This document shows, piece after piece, positions 1-7,852 of a DNA stretch of 47,364 bases (the first letter of the stretch is position 1; each line of letters starts with the position of its first letter). Source of the DNA: W11650 sp963545585 (GTDB lineage Bacteria > Bacillota > Clostridia > Lachnospirales > Vallitaleaceae); the NCBI GenBank assembly GCA_963545585.1, contig CAUUKX010000005.1:1-47364 (forward strand). Direction: 5' to 3'. The notes under the pieces are model-generated. The model was not told the DNA's origin and searched no databases. It saw only the letters and a list, made by a program, of their open reading frames with translations. A program made the position numbers and the translations under genes.

Positions 1-325
1 TGCTCGGTCGCCGGAAGTGTAAGGGCTGCATTAGAAAGTTGGCGTTGTTGTCGAATGCGAATACTTTGTATTCGCTGCCTCTCGGAATAGACTGTTTAGT
101 CGCCGGGACCGAGTTGAAAGTTTGCTTGGGGGCTGTATCAGTTGGAAGAATTTGAGCAAGATTGCTCGGTCGCCGGAAGTGTAAGGGCTGCATTAGAAAG
201 TTGGCGTTGTTGTCGAACGCGAATACTTTGTATTCGCTGCCTCTCGGAGCAGACTGTTTGGTCGCCGGGACCGAGTTGAAAGTTTGCTTGGGGGCTGTAT
301 CACTTGGAAGAATTTGAGCAAACTT
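1..325. repeat. Tandem 162-bp direct repeat, two copies
   Basis: The first 162 bases recur almost unchanged from 163 to about 324; the few differences include an AATAG/AGCAG change before GACTGTTT. Each unit carries a perfect hairpin, GCGAATAC-TTT-GTATTCGC, and the phrase GTCGCCGGGACCGAG. The second copy runs directly into the promoter of the metal-transport operon. No credible gene lies here. The array may extend left beyond the window edge. Its stem-TTT-stem hairpin resembles one inside the palindromic element at 47.1 kb, so it may be a relative of that family (inference). Confidence 0.8.
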
Positions 326-330
326 TCTAC

Positions 331-358
331 TTGACATTTGTTTTGGGGGTGGTATAAT
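331..358 (+). promoter_or_regulatory. Promoter of the metal ABC transporter operon
   Basis: A perfect -35 TTGACA (331-336) and a perfect -10 TATAAT (353-358) are separated by 16 bases. The coding start is at 442, giving a leader of roughly 75 bases. This is the best sigma-A-type promoter in the window. Confidence 0.85.
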
Positions 359-377
359 GTTTTCTTGGAAATGCAAA

Positions 378-392
378 TGCAAATGATTTGCA
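378..392. promoter_or_regulatory. Fur/Zur-type operator (7-1-7 palindrome)
   Basis: TGCAAATGATTTGCA is a perfect 7-1-7 inverted repeat just downstream of the predicted transcription start, a position suited to repression. Fur-family repressors bind 7-1-7 palindromes. Because the gene behind it is a zinc/manganese-type transporter with a His-rich insert, Zur is the likeliest ligand-sensing repressor (inference). The word ATGCAAATGC also overlaps its left edge. Confidence 0.6.
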
Positions 393-441
393 AAAATTAA
401 AGAAAGACGACTTTTATAAAAAGTAAGTCAAGGAGGAAAGA

Positions 442-1797
442 ATGAAAAGATTATGTAGTATCATGATGGCTTTGCTATTAGTTATAGCATTGGCGGGCTG
501 CGGCAATGCAGCCGGTAAGGAAGCGGCAAATGGAAAGCAAACAGAGAGCAAGCAAACGGAAGCAAATAAAACCGAGCCGAAGGCAGATGCAAAATTAAAG
601 GCAGTGGTAACGATTCTGCCGCAGGTGGAATGGGTCAAGGCGGTGGCTGGTGATTTGGCGGAAGTGACGGCACTGCTGCCTCCGGGAGCCAGTCCGGAAG
701 TTTATCAGGCCAGCCCGAAGGAAATGATTGCTTTGGAAGAAGCGGATTTATATTTTACAATTTCCGTGCCAGTTGAGGTGGAAGGTATTATTCCGAATAC
801 AGCGACAAAGGCAAAGATAGTTGATTTGGCGGCGGCAGCGGCGGCTAAATATCCAGAGCTGTCTTTTGGCGAAGAGGAAGATGACCACGACCATGAGCAC
901 AGCCACGAACACGAGCATAATCATAAGGAAGAAGCAGATCATAATCACAATCATAAGGAAATGGCAGAACCAGCGCATAATCATGACAAAGAAGCGGCGG
1001 CAGAGCATAAGGCGGAATCGGCTGACCACGCACATAAAGAAGAAACAGGTCATGAGCATAAAGAAGCCGTTTCTCATCCGCAAAGTTCGGATCACAAAGA
1101 AGAAACGGAGCATAATCACGCTCATGGACATAAAGAAGAAGCTGACCACGATCACGCTCATGGACATAAAGAAGAAGCTGACCATGATCACGCTCATGGA
1201 CATAAAGAAGAAGCTGACCATAATCACGGTCATGAGCATAAAGAAGAAGCTGCGCATAATCACGGCCATAACCACGAAAGCGAAGAAGAACATGAGCATC
1301 ATCACCACAGCGGTCGGGATCCGCATGTCTGGATGTCGCCGAAGCGAGTGGCGGTGATGGTAGAGGCCGTTCGGGATGCCTTGATAGCGGCGGATGATAA
1401 GAATGCCGAGACCTATCGCCGCAATGCCGAGGAATATTTGCAGAAGCTGAGAGAAATCGATAAAAAATTAACGGATACATTATCACAGGCCAAGGCGAAC
1501 AGCTTTATTATCATGCATCCGTCTATGGGATACTTTGCCGATGATTACGGCTTAATGCAGGTTTCGATTGAAAAAGAAGGCAAGCAAGCGACAGCCGAGC
1601 ATTTGAAAGCGGTCATTGACTATGCCAAGGACAACAATATTAAAGTCGTTTTCTATCAAAAGGAGTTTGACAATAACCAGGCCAAAACCATTGCCTCGGA
1701 AATCGGCGGCGAAGTTATGGAATTAGAGCCGCTGGCATCGAATTATTTGGAAAACTTGGAAAAATTAAGTGAAGTTTTCAGTGCTACTTTAAAATAG
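442..1797 (+). CDS. znuA: Zinc/manganese ABC transporter substrate-binding lipoprotein, His-rich
   Basis: This is an extracellular metal-binding lipoprotein of the ZnuA/TroA (cluster A-I) family that delivers metal to the permease encoded downstream. A signal peptide ends in the lipobox LAGC (Cys20). The N-lobe motif reads GASPEVYQ near residues 82-89, so the usual first metal-ligand His is Glu86. The DPHVWMSP motif keeps its His (295) and MHPSMGYF keeps another. Residues about 148-290 form an unusually long His/Glu/Asp-rich loop, including four 12-residue repeats of the DHDHAHGHKEEA type (223-270). At 451 residues it is longer than the usual 300 or so because of this loop. AAGGAGGAAAG precedes the ATG. 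It probably binds zinc, but manganese cannot be excluded. Confidence 0.88.
   Translation: MKRLCSIMMALLLVIALAGCGNAAGKEAANGKQTESKQTEANKTEPKADAKLKAVVTILPQVEWVKAVAGDLAEVTALLPPGASPEVYQASPKEMIALEEADLYFTISVPVEVEGIIPNTATKAKIVDLAAAAAAKYPELSFGEEEDDHDHEHSHEHEHNHKEEADHNHNHKEMAEPAHNHDKEAAAEHKAESADHAHKEETGHEHKEAVSHPQSSDHKEETEHNHAHGHKEEADHDHAHGHKEEADHDHAHGHKEEADHNHGHEHKEEAAHNHGHNHESEEEHEHHHHSGRDPHVWMSPKRVAVMVEAVRDALIAADDKNAETYRRNAEEYLQKLREIDKKLTDTLSQAKANSFIIMHPSMGYFADDYGLMQVSIEKEGKQATAEHLKAVIDYAKDNNIKVVFYQKEFDNNQAKTIASEIGGEVMELEPLASNYLENLEKLSEVFSATLK
1108..1251 (+). repeat. Four tandem 36-bp repeats inside the metal-binding gene
   Basis: Four in-frame 36-bp units encode near-identical 12-residue His-rich blocks. 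The second and third blocks are identical in protein. Such arrays expand and contract by slippage or recombination, so copy number may vary between strains. The repeats also create long meaningless open frames on the other strand and in the second forward frame. Confidence 0.85.
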
Positions 1798-1839
1798 GCG
1801 GAAATAGCCGGATTTGTCGATGTGTTTGCTATTTAAGGA

Positions 1840-1868
1840 TTGCTTTTGCCGAAAAATCGGGTTACAAT
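1840..1868 (+). promoter_or_regulatory. Possible internal promoter before the ATPase gene
   Basis: TTGCTT (1840-1845), a 17-base spacer and TACAAT (1863-1868) lie in the 132-base gap between the binding protein and the ATPase. It could allow extra expression of the ATPase and permease. The match is reasonable but imperfect. Confidence 0.35.
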
Positions 1869-1870
1869 AG

Positions 1871-1915
1871 GAAAAAGGAAAAGCAAGGAAAAGCAAGGAA
1901 AAGCAAGGAAAAGCG
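1871..1915 (+). repeat. Decamer tandem repeat in the leader of the ATPase gene
   Basis: AAGCAAGGAA occurs three times in perfect tandem (1881-1910), flanked by degenerate copies on both sides, directly before the ribosome site GGAAAGG of the next gene. Each unit carries a Shine-Dalgarno-like AAGGAA. Slippage here would change leader length without altering the protein. Confidence 0.75.
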
Positions 1916-1929
1916 GAAAGGACAGGGCT

Positions 1930-2625
1930 ATGCCGATTTTAAAAGTCAGCGGGTTACAAGTAAATTATGGTAAGACAGTGGCTTTAACCAATGCCGATTT
2001 AGCGGTCGAGCCCTGTGAATTTATCGGCATTATCGGCCCCAATGGCGGCGGAAAGACGACACTGATTAAAGCGATTTTGGGTATTATTCGGCCGGTGCAA
2101 GGGACGATTGAACTCGATCCGGGGCAGACATTAGGCTATGTGCCGCAGCTGACGACCTTTGACCGAAAGTTTCCGATTACGGTGATGGAAGTTATCCTGC
2201 TGGGGCATTTGCCGAAGCGGATTACTTTGGGGCACCGCTTTACCAAACATGAAAAGGAACATGCCGATTTTGTGATGAAGCGGCTGGGCATCTGGGAGCT
2301 GAAAAAACGGCAAATCGGCGAGCTGTCCGGCGGCCAGATGCAAAGAGTGCTGGTGGCCAGAGCGCTGATGAATCATCCGACGATTTTAGTACTGGACGAG
2401 CCGACGGCCGGGGTTGATGAAGTGTCGAAAAAAGAAATTTATCAACTCTTGACCGAGCTGAATAAAAACATTACTATCTTAATGATTACCCATGATCAGC
2501 TGGATGCGGCGGCTTTTATTTCCCGCTTTGTGTATGTTGACAAAACGATTAAGGCGATGCCGACAGCAATGTGGCAGGCCATGGTGGCCGGAGAAAGGGA
2601 AGAAAATGATAGAAGCCATTTTTAA
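1930..2625 (+). CDS. znuC: Metal ABC transporter ATP-binding protein
   Basis: Cytoplasmic ATPase that powers the metal importer. Walker A GPNGGGKTT (36-44), signature LSGGQMQRVLVARAL and Walker B ILVLDEPTAGVD are all intact, and the 231-residue length fits ZnuC/MntB-type subunits. The frame stays open upstream to 1840, but that extension would translate the AAGCAAGGAA repeat into a Lys-rich tail. The ATG at 1930 has GGAAAGG at the right distance and gives the usual family start. Its end overlaps the permease gene by 20 bases, indicating translational coupling. Confidence 0.9.
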   Translation: MPILKVSGLQVNYGKTVALTNADLAVEPCEFIGIIGPNGGGKTTLIKAILGIIRPVQGTIELDPGQTLGYVPQLTTFDRKFPITVMEVILLGHLPKRITLGHRFTKHEKEHADFVMKRLGIWELKKRQIGELSGGQMQRVLVARALMNHPTILVLDEPTAGVDEVSKKEIYQLLTELNKNITILMITHDQLDAAAFISRFVYVDKTIKAMPTAMWQAMVAGEREENDRSHF

Positions 2626-3451
2626 ATATACTTTTCTGCAAAACGCCTTTTTAACGGCTTTGTTTGCCAGTGTGGTCTGCGGTATTGTGGGCACAATCAT
2701 TGTAGAAAAAAAACTGGTCAGTTTCAGCGGCGGGATTGCGCATGCTTCGTTCGGCGGCATCGGACTGGGGTATTTGCTGGGCTTTGAGCCAATTTTCGGC
2801 GGGATTGGGTTTGCGGTGCTGTCCGCCTTTGGCGTGGCTCAAATCCGAAAACGGAGCAATACCAATGAGGATACTTTAATCAGTATGCTGTGGGCGGCGG
2901 GAATGGCGCTGGGAATCTTATTTATCGCGCTGACGCCGGGATATCCGCCCGATATGACTTCGTATTTGTTCGGTGATATTTTGACGGTCAACAGCCTGTA
3001 TCTGCGGGTAATGATTGGTCTGAGTTTAACGGTACTGCTGATAGTCTTTTCCTTATATAACTATTGGAAGATTTATTTGTTTGACGAAGAGTATGCCGGG
3101 ATTATGGGGATTCGAACCCGTGGTTTAGAATTTCTTTTGTTTTTGATGATTTCCATCAGTATTGTGATTTTAATCAAAGTGGTCGGCATTATCTTGTCGA
3201 TTGCCATGCTGACCGCGCCGCCAGCGATTGTTAAGCTGTTTACCCATCGTTTAAGCCGGGTGATGATTGGATCCGGTATTTTGGGGATTCTTTTTAACTT
3301 GGCGGGGTTGACCTTATCTTATAAAATGAATATTCCTTCGGGGGCGACCATTATTTTACTGGCAGTTCTTTCTTATTTGCTTGCTTTTACTGGTAAACAT
3401 CTGACCGTTCACCGACAGCGCCGGGAAAAAAACGAGAAAATAGAAAACTGA
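2606..3451 (+). CDS. znuB: Metal ABC transporter permease
   Basis: Membrane channel of the importer, ABC-3 family, 281 residues with about eight hydrophobic segments. The early motif EKKLVSFSGGIAHASFGGIG and the late segment with AMLTAPPAIVKL are typical of ZnuB/TroC-type permeases. The start is the ATG at 2606, inside the end of the ATPase gene, with GGAGAAAGGGAAG just before it. The frame stays open back to 2492, but nothing upstream looks like permease. A rho-independent terminator follows about 20 bases after the stop, closing the three-gene operon. Confidence 0.9.
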   Translation: MIEAIFKYTFLQNAFLTALFASVVCGIVGTIIVEKKLVSFSGGIAHASFGGIGLGYLLGFEPIFGGIGFAVLSAFGVAQIRKRSNTNEDTLISMLWAAGMALGILFIALTPGYPPDMTSYLFGDILTVNSLYLRVMIGLSLTVLLIVFSLYNYWKIYLFDEEYAGIMGIRTRGLEFLLFLMISISIVILIKVVGIILSIAMLTAPPAIVKLFTHRLSRVMIGSGILGILFNLAGLTLSYKMNIPSGATIILLAVLSYLLAFTGKHLTVHRQRREKNEKIEN

Positions 3452-3473
3452 GAAAATAGAAAAACAAAACTAT

Positions 3474-3511
3474 AAAAACAGGGTATATAGGAAGTATATC
3501 CTGTTTTTTTT
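3474..3511 (+). terminator. Rho-independent terminator of the metal-transport operon
   Basis: AAAAACAGG pairs with CCTGTTTTT, and an inner TATAT/GTATA helix is separated from the outer one by a one-base bulge. A run of eight T follows. Confidence 0.8.
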
Positions 3512-3637
3512 GCTGCAAAAAATTTTTTGAATTTCTTTTTAAAATGGGTTTAAATTCCTGAAATAGGCGAGTGATAGAAAAGCATTTTTGGTTTAAAGAG
3601 GAAAAGGAAAAGAATTTTAATATATCAGTAAACATAT

Positions 3638-3664
3638 TATAGGAAAACTTTCCTGTATTTTTTT
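3638..3664 (+). terminator. Second terminator-like hairpin
   Basis: TATAGGAA and TTCCTGTA pair (one G-T) around a 4-base loop, followed by seven T. No gene ends just before it, so it is either a back-up terminator or the 3' end of an unannotated short transcript. Confidence 0.45.
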
Positions 3665-3896
3665 GCTTAAACATCGAAAAAATAGAACTAAATAATTATA
3701 AAAGCAGAGAAAAAGCAATAGCAAAAGGAAATACAAACAATAAAATGAGGGTAAATTAAAAAAAATAATATAAATTCCACAGTTTGTGGACGACTTTTAA
3801 GAAAGAGTATGATACAATAAAAAAGTAATAAAATAATAAGAGGATAAGATTATGAGTTAGGGATTTTAGATTAAATCAATTAGGAGAGGGGACGGA

Positions 3897-5306
3897 ATGG
3901 AAAAACAGATAATTTGCGAAAAATACCTAATTTTGGAATGTTTGCATCAAAGCGAAAACAATACGGTCTATTTGGCAGAAAATCAAAACTTGCATACCAA
4001 GCGGATTATCAAGCGAATGAAAAAACAGGAAAACTTTCAGTTGGCGGAAGTGGACATTTTAAAGAAGTTGTCGCATGCTAACATCCCCAAAATTATTGAT
4101 GTACTTGAAGAGGATGACTTTATTTTTTTAATTCGCGAGTATGCCGAGGGACAAAATTTAGAAGAATGGGCGATGGGCAAGGAGAGGATAGAAGAGGCCG
4201 AGTTGCTGCGGATTGCCGAACAGTTAGCTGAGGTTTTACGCTATCTGCATGAAGGCCTGGAACATCCGATTATTTATCGAGATTTAAAGCCGGAAAATAT
4301 TATTTTGGATCAAAATCAAAACCTGTTTTTAATTGATTTTGGTATTGCTCGTTATGCCACGCCGGAAAGAAAAAAAGATACCCTTTTCTTGGGAACAAAG
4401 GCTTACGCTGCACCGGAACAGTTTGGGGTACTGCGCAGCGATGAAAAATCAGATATTTATGCTTACGGCATGACCTTATATTATTTAATCAGCCGCCATA
4501 AAATCAGCGCTCCGCCCTACAAGCGGCTGGAGCCGGAAAACTGGAGTAAGCTCTATGCCGAGGACTTGATTGCACTGATTTATCATTGCAGCGAGCCGCA
4601 GCGGGAGAGGCGTCCGGACAGTTTCAGTGAAATCTGCCGACACTTAAAGGAGCTGCAGCAAAAGGAGGCAGGGGCGGCAGCATTGCCGGAACAGGCCGAG
4701 GTGTATTTGGGCATTCGGCGGGGAGCGGGAACAAGCTTTGTTGCCTGTGCTCATGCCTTTCGAGCGGCGGCTGGAGGCGAAAAAACAGCTTTGCTGGATT
4801 GGAGTGAAAGTCAGCAGATTGCCAAATTAGTTTATACTTCCTCAGAAGCACAGGTAAAAAAAGATTCCTTTATCCTTAATGGCCTAGAGATTTTCCCAAG
4901 CAATAAGGATAAAAGGCTGCCGCTGAAGTGGCAGGAATACGATCGGATTTTCATTGATTACGGACTTTTGACGCAAGAGAAGCGCAAAATCCTGCGGTCG
5001 TTTCAGGAACAGCTTCGCTTTGTCTCAGCTGGCGCAGCTTGGGATATGGTGGATTTAGATGAAATAATTTTTAACGAAAAGCTGATTGGCGGCTGTTTCA
5101 TTTTAAACTTGGCGGACGAGAGCCGCTTGGCTGAGTTAAAGGGTGAGTACCCGGACACAAGGTTTGAACTATTTCCTTATCAAAAAAGCATGCGCACCTT
5201 TGCTGACGGCGGACAGGAAAAAAAGCAGCAGGCGGAGGCAGCACCCATCTTTGATAAGATGAAGACAAAAATACAGAGGATAATTCGGTTCAACCAAAGG
5301 GAATAA
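3897..5306 (+). CDS. Hanks-type Ser/Thr kinase fused to a degenerate ParA/CpaE-like domain
   Basis: Residues 1-255 form a eukaryotic-type protein kinase. Visible are Lys39 as the likely ATP lysine (RIIKRM), YRDLKPEN (127-134) with catalytic Asp129, DFG (147-149), AAPEQF (171-176) and the late RRP arginine. The glycine loop (LHQSENNTVYLAE) has no glycines, which is unusual. Residues about 268-440 resemble a CpaE/MinD-type domain: LGIRRGAGTSF sits where the deviant Walker A should be, with the invariant lysine replaced by Thr, followed by TALLDWSE and YDRIFIDYG strands. No transmembrane, PASTA or FHA part is seen. It heads the pilus locus, so it may phosphorylate assembly proteins (inference). 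TAGGAGAGGG precedes the ATG. Confidence 0.82.
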   Translation: MEKQIICEKYLILECLHQSENNTVYLAENQNLHTKRIIKRMKKQENFQLAEVDILKKLSHANIPKIIDVLEEDDFIFLIREYAEGQNLEEWAMGKERIEEAELLRIAEQLAEVLRYLHEGLEHPIIYRDLKPENIILDQNQNLFLIDFGIARYATPERKKDTLFLGTKAYAAPEQFGVLRSDEKSDIYAYGMTLYYLISRHKISAPPYKRLEPENWSKLYAEDLIALIYHCSEPQRERRPDSFSEICRHLKELQQKEAGAAALPEQAEVYLGIRRGAGTSFVACAHAFRAAAGGEKTALLDWSESQQIAKLVYTSSEAQVKKDSFILNGLEIFPSNKDKRLPLKWQEYDRIFIDYGLLTQEKRKILRSFQEQLRFVSAGAAWDMVDLDEIIFNEKLIGGCFILNLADESRLAELKGEYPDTRFELFPYQKSMRTFADGGQEKKQQAEAAPIFDKMKTKIQRIIRFNQRE

Positions 5307-5504
5307 AGCTGCTGGTAAAGTCAGTGGAGAGCTTGTGCCAAACAGAGTATTTTGATATTTAGGGTGTGCAAAAAACTTTTCCTTTTTGCGTAGCAAAATG
5401 ATACATAGGCAACAAGCAAAACTTTCCATCAGGGGAAAGTTGAGAAAAATAGGTTACTTTTAATCAGATTGAATAAACATAGGGATGAAAGGAGAACAGA
5501 CCTC

Positions 5505-6098
5505 ATGTTTGGGCAGGAGAAAAAGCAAAACCGGATTGTCAAAACCATTGCGGTCAGAGCAATTGATCGGGGCTTGGGAGCAACTCATATTAGTTTGTGT
5601 CTGGCTAACGCTTTGGCGCTAAGCGGCGGGCGGGTGGCGCTGATTGAATGGAACTCGCACTGCGAGTTGGAGGAAATTGAAAAAATATTTGCCGGTTTTG
5701 GCTATGAGGATAAAAACAAGCAGGTCTTTCGCATTCGGCGGGTGGATTATTACAAAAGTTATCAGGAAAAGGGGCTGGCCAGCTTAAAAAAGGAAAATTA
5801 TGATTTTGTGATTGCCGATATCGGTAGCCATGCCAATTCTTATTTTGCTGAGGCCGATTATCCGCTTCTGATTGTCAGCGGCAGTGAATGGAAAGCTGCC
5901 CGGGCGTTGGTCGAGATAAAAAAGTTAGAAGAGGCGGTTGGCTTGCGGCTAAAGGTAATGGTTAATTTCGGGACACAAGAAGAATTGGCTTTTTTTCGTA
6001 AAAAATATCAGGGCAGGATCTATGCCTTTCCTTTTTGGAAAGATCCCTTTGCTTCTAAAAAAGAAGAGCGGGAGTGGGTGTGGCAAATATTTCAGTAA
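5505..6098 (+). CDS. Degenerate ParA/CpaE-like protein of the pilus locus
   Basis: This 197-residue cytoplasmic protein has a SIMIBI/ParA-like start. AIDRGLGATHISLCLANALA resembles a KGGxGKT loop and its helix, but the conserved lysines are Asp and Ala. RVALIEWN and YDFVIADIGS then match the A' and Walker B strands of CpaE/TadZ. It probably folds like CpaE but hydrolyses ATP poorly or not at all (inference). The ATG at 5505 follows AAAGGAGA at nine bases; an upstream TTG at 5469 is in frame but has no better ribosome site. About 200 bases separate it from the kinase. Confidence 0.65.
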   Translation: MFGQEKKQNRIVKTIAVRAIDRGLGATHISLCLANALALSGGRVALIEWNSHCELEEIEKIFAGFGYEDKNKQVFRIRRVDYYKSYQEKGLASLKKENYDFVIADIGSHANSYFAEADYPLLIVSGSEWKAARALVEIKKLEEAVGLRLKVMVNFGTQEELAFFRKKYQGRIYAFPFWKDPFASKKEEREWVWQIFQ

Positions 6099-6249
6099 TT
6101 CAACCTGCCGTTGGCGGCCGGGAAAAGAGTTATTCTTGTTCGTAAAGAGTTGAGCAGTGTATTCCTGTAAAAGAAAAATTTTCAGGCTGTTTTTGCGTTA
6201 ATAATTTTTATTTTGGAAAAATCAAAAATGAGACAGGAGGGATAAGAGC

Positions 6250-7248
6250 ATGACATTGCGGAAGATGGGAATGATTCGCAGCGCGTTAAAAACACTGGGT
6301 TTGGTTGTTTTAGGAATTGTGATTGGCGCTGGTGGGAGTTTTGGTTATCAGTTCTGGCAAGAAGCCAAAACCGAAAAGCTTTTGCCAGCAGTGCGGCGCA
6401 CGGTGCTGACCGTCAGCCGGTCGGTGGAATTGGGTGAAGTGATTGAAGAAGCGGATTTAGTGGAAATGGAAGTGGAGGAGAATGTGATTCCGGCTGGAGT
6501 CTTTACCCTGCCGGAGGAAGTAATCGGCCGTAAGGCCTGGGTCGCTTTAAACCCGCGGGTGATGCTACAGCCGGAATTTTTTTATGAAACCAATTTGGAG
6601 TTTTGGCAAAATACGCAGGAGGTGGAAGTGTCCGAGCTTCCGGCTGAACTTTTGCCGGGCGACTATGTTGATGTCAGAATTCTGTTCCCCAGCGGCCATG
6701 ATTACTGCGTGCTGTCGCATAAACAGGCTGGTGGGCTGGATGCGGATAAAAAGAAAATTGTGCTGGGCTTAACGGAAGAAGAAAGGGTTCGGCTGGGCAG
6801 CGCCCAAATTGATGTCCAAACCTATGAGAGAGCGTATTTGTATTTAACCATCTATCCCAAAGCCGTTGATATGCCGGATACCATTGTTCGTTATCCGGTC
6901 AGCGGATCGGTTCAGCCTTTATATGAGGATGTGGCTCAAAGTGCCATTGTCGGACAGGAGAGAAATCTCTTAGAAGCGGCTTTGATCCAGCTGAAGGCAG
7001 AAGAAAAGTTTTTAAAAATGCAGGAACATACAGAACAGGAACATTCGATTGAAGCGAAAGTGAAACAAGAAAAAGATAGCGCCGACAGTCAGGATAAAAA
7101 TTTGGAGAGTTTTTCGGAAGAAAAGCTTAAAAAAGTAGAAACGGCTAACCCCGATGAAGAATCGGCAAAACAAACACCGGAGATTGGCAAAGAAACCAAA
7201 CATAGTGGAGCGGAGAATAGCGCCGCCGACGAAGAAAAAAATTTTTAA
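6250..7248 (+). CDS. cpaB: CpaB/RcpC-like SAF-domain pilus assembly protein
   Basis: A single N-terminal membrane segment (about 9-32) is followed by a SAF-like domain (about 48-115) with VSRSVELGEVIEEADL and VIGRKAWVALNPRVMLQ. A second part contains LLPGDYVDVRI, the usual CpaB signature region. The C-terminal 90 residues are a charged, Lys/Glu-rich low-complexity tail. CpaB acts outside the membrane in Flp/Tad pilus assembly; in a monoderm it would lie in the wall space. The ATG at 6250 has ACAGGAGGGA upstream. A 151-base gap before it shows no gene. Confidence 0.75.
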   Translation: MTLRKMGMIRSALKTLGLVVLGIVIGAGGSFGYQFWQEAKTEKLLPAVRRTVLTVSRSVELGEVIEEADLVEMEVEENVIPAGVFTLPEEVIGRKAWVALNPRVMLQPEFFYETNLEFWQNTQEVEVSELPAELLPGDYVDVRILFPSGHDYCVLSHKQAGGLDADKKKIVLGLTEEERVRLGSAQIDVQTYERAYLYLTIYPKAVDMPDTIVRYPVSGSVQPLYEDVAQSAIVGQERNLLEAALIQLKAEEKFLKMQEHTEQEHSIEAKVKQEKDSADSQDKNLESFSEEKLKKVETANPDEESAKQTPEIGKETKHSGAENSAADEEKNF

Positions 7249-7258
7249 GGAGAGAATT

Positions 7259-7852
7259 ATGATTCAAATATTAGGAAAAGATTCCGCTGCCAAAAGACAA
7301 TTTGTGTATAGTCTGGCGGCGCTGGCGGCCATTCATTACGGTAAATATGAAATGTATTCCGAGCATTATGCTAAGCAGGCAGAAGATTATACCGAGGCGC
7401 TGACCGTTTATCCGCTTCAGGATTACTGCGGGCAGGAGCAGTGTATAGTAGAGACGGAACTTCCGGTCGTGCAGACGGAGCAGACGGTTTGCTACCTAAC
7501 GCCGTATCGACCGGAGATGCAGGCGTTTTTAGACTATCTGGAAAGAGAAAAACCGGAAAAAATTACGGTTGTTTACGGCGGCCATATCCGCGAATCGGCG
7601 CTCAACCAAAAATATTTAAGCAAGCAGATTGTGGAAAAATCGGAAAATACGAAGTTTGAGCTGCTGACGGTGGAATGGGATAAGATTGATAAGCTGCTTG
7701 CTGACGAGGCCTTGTTTGACGGCTATTATCAGTTGGAGTCACTGTCCGGCGACTATAAAAATGCGCTGCTGCGCCTTTTGGAACAAGTGGCCGGTGCGCT
7801 GCCGAGGCAAAGCAAAAAATATTTCAGTCAGGAAAGGAGGCTGCGGCCATGA
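7259..7852 (+). CDS. Uncharacterised pilus-locus protein, possibly a degenerate ParA-like fold
   Basis: A 197-residue soluble protein that I do not recognise as a named family. It begins MIQILGKDSAAKRQFVYSLA, which has the position and spacing of a ParA loop but lacks the glycines; VCYLTPYRPEMQAFLDYL and KITVVYGG could be later strands. The position between cpaB and another CpaE-like gene supports a shared origin, but the sequence evidence is weak. The start at 7259 has AAGGAGAG; an in-frame extension to 7154 lies inside the cpaB-like gene and is less likely. It overlaps the next gene by ATGA. Confidence 0.6.
   Translation: MIQILGKDSAAKRQFVYSLAALAAIHYGKYEMYSEHYAKQAEDYTEALTVYPLQDYCGQEQCIVETELPVVQTEQTVCYLTPYRPEMQAFLDYLEREKPEKITVVYGGHIRESALNQKYLSKQIVEKSENTKFELLTVEWDKIDKLLADEALFDGYYQLESLSGDYKNALLRLLEQVAGALPRQSKKYFSQERRLRP

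Larger units (their letters stand above)
3452..3896. other. AT-rich intergenic region before the kinase gene
   Basis: 445 bases without a credible gene. It holds the operon terminator, a second terminator-like hairpin (3638-3664) and, close to the kinase, a possible -10 TACAAT (3813-3818) without a convincing -35. Strand composition is strikingly A-rich from 3680 to 3840. A small RNA ending at the second hairpin is possible but no promoter supports it. Confidence 0.6.

Noticed and set aside
1..325. CRISPR array
   Set aside because: The repeats are 162 bases long with only two contiguous copies and no short repeat-spacer alternation; no cas gene is nearby.
748..1486. Open frames on the minus strand and in another plus frame across the His-rich region
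   Set aside because: They are low-complexity shadows of the 36-bp His-rich repeats.
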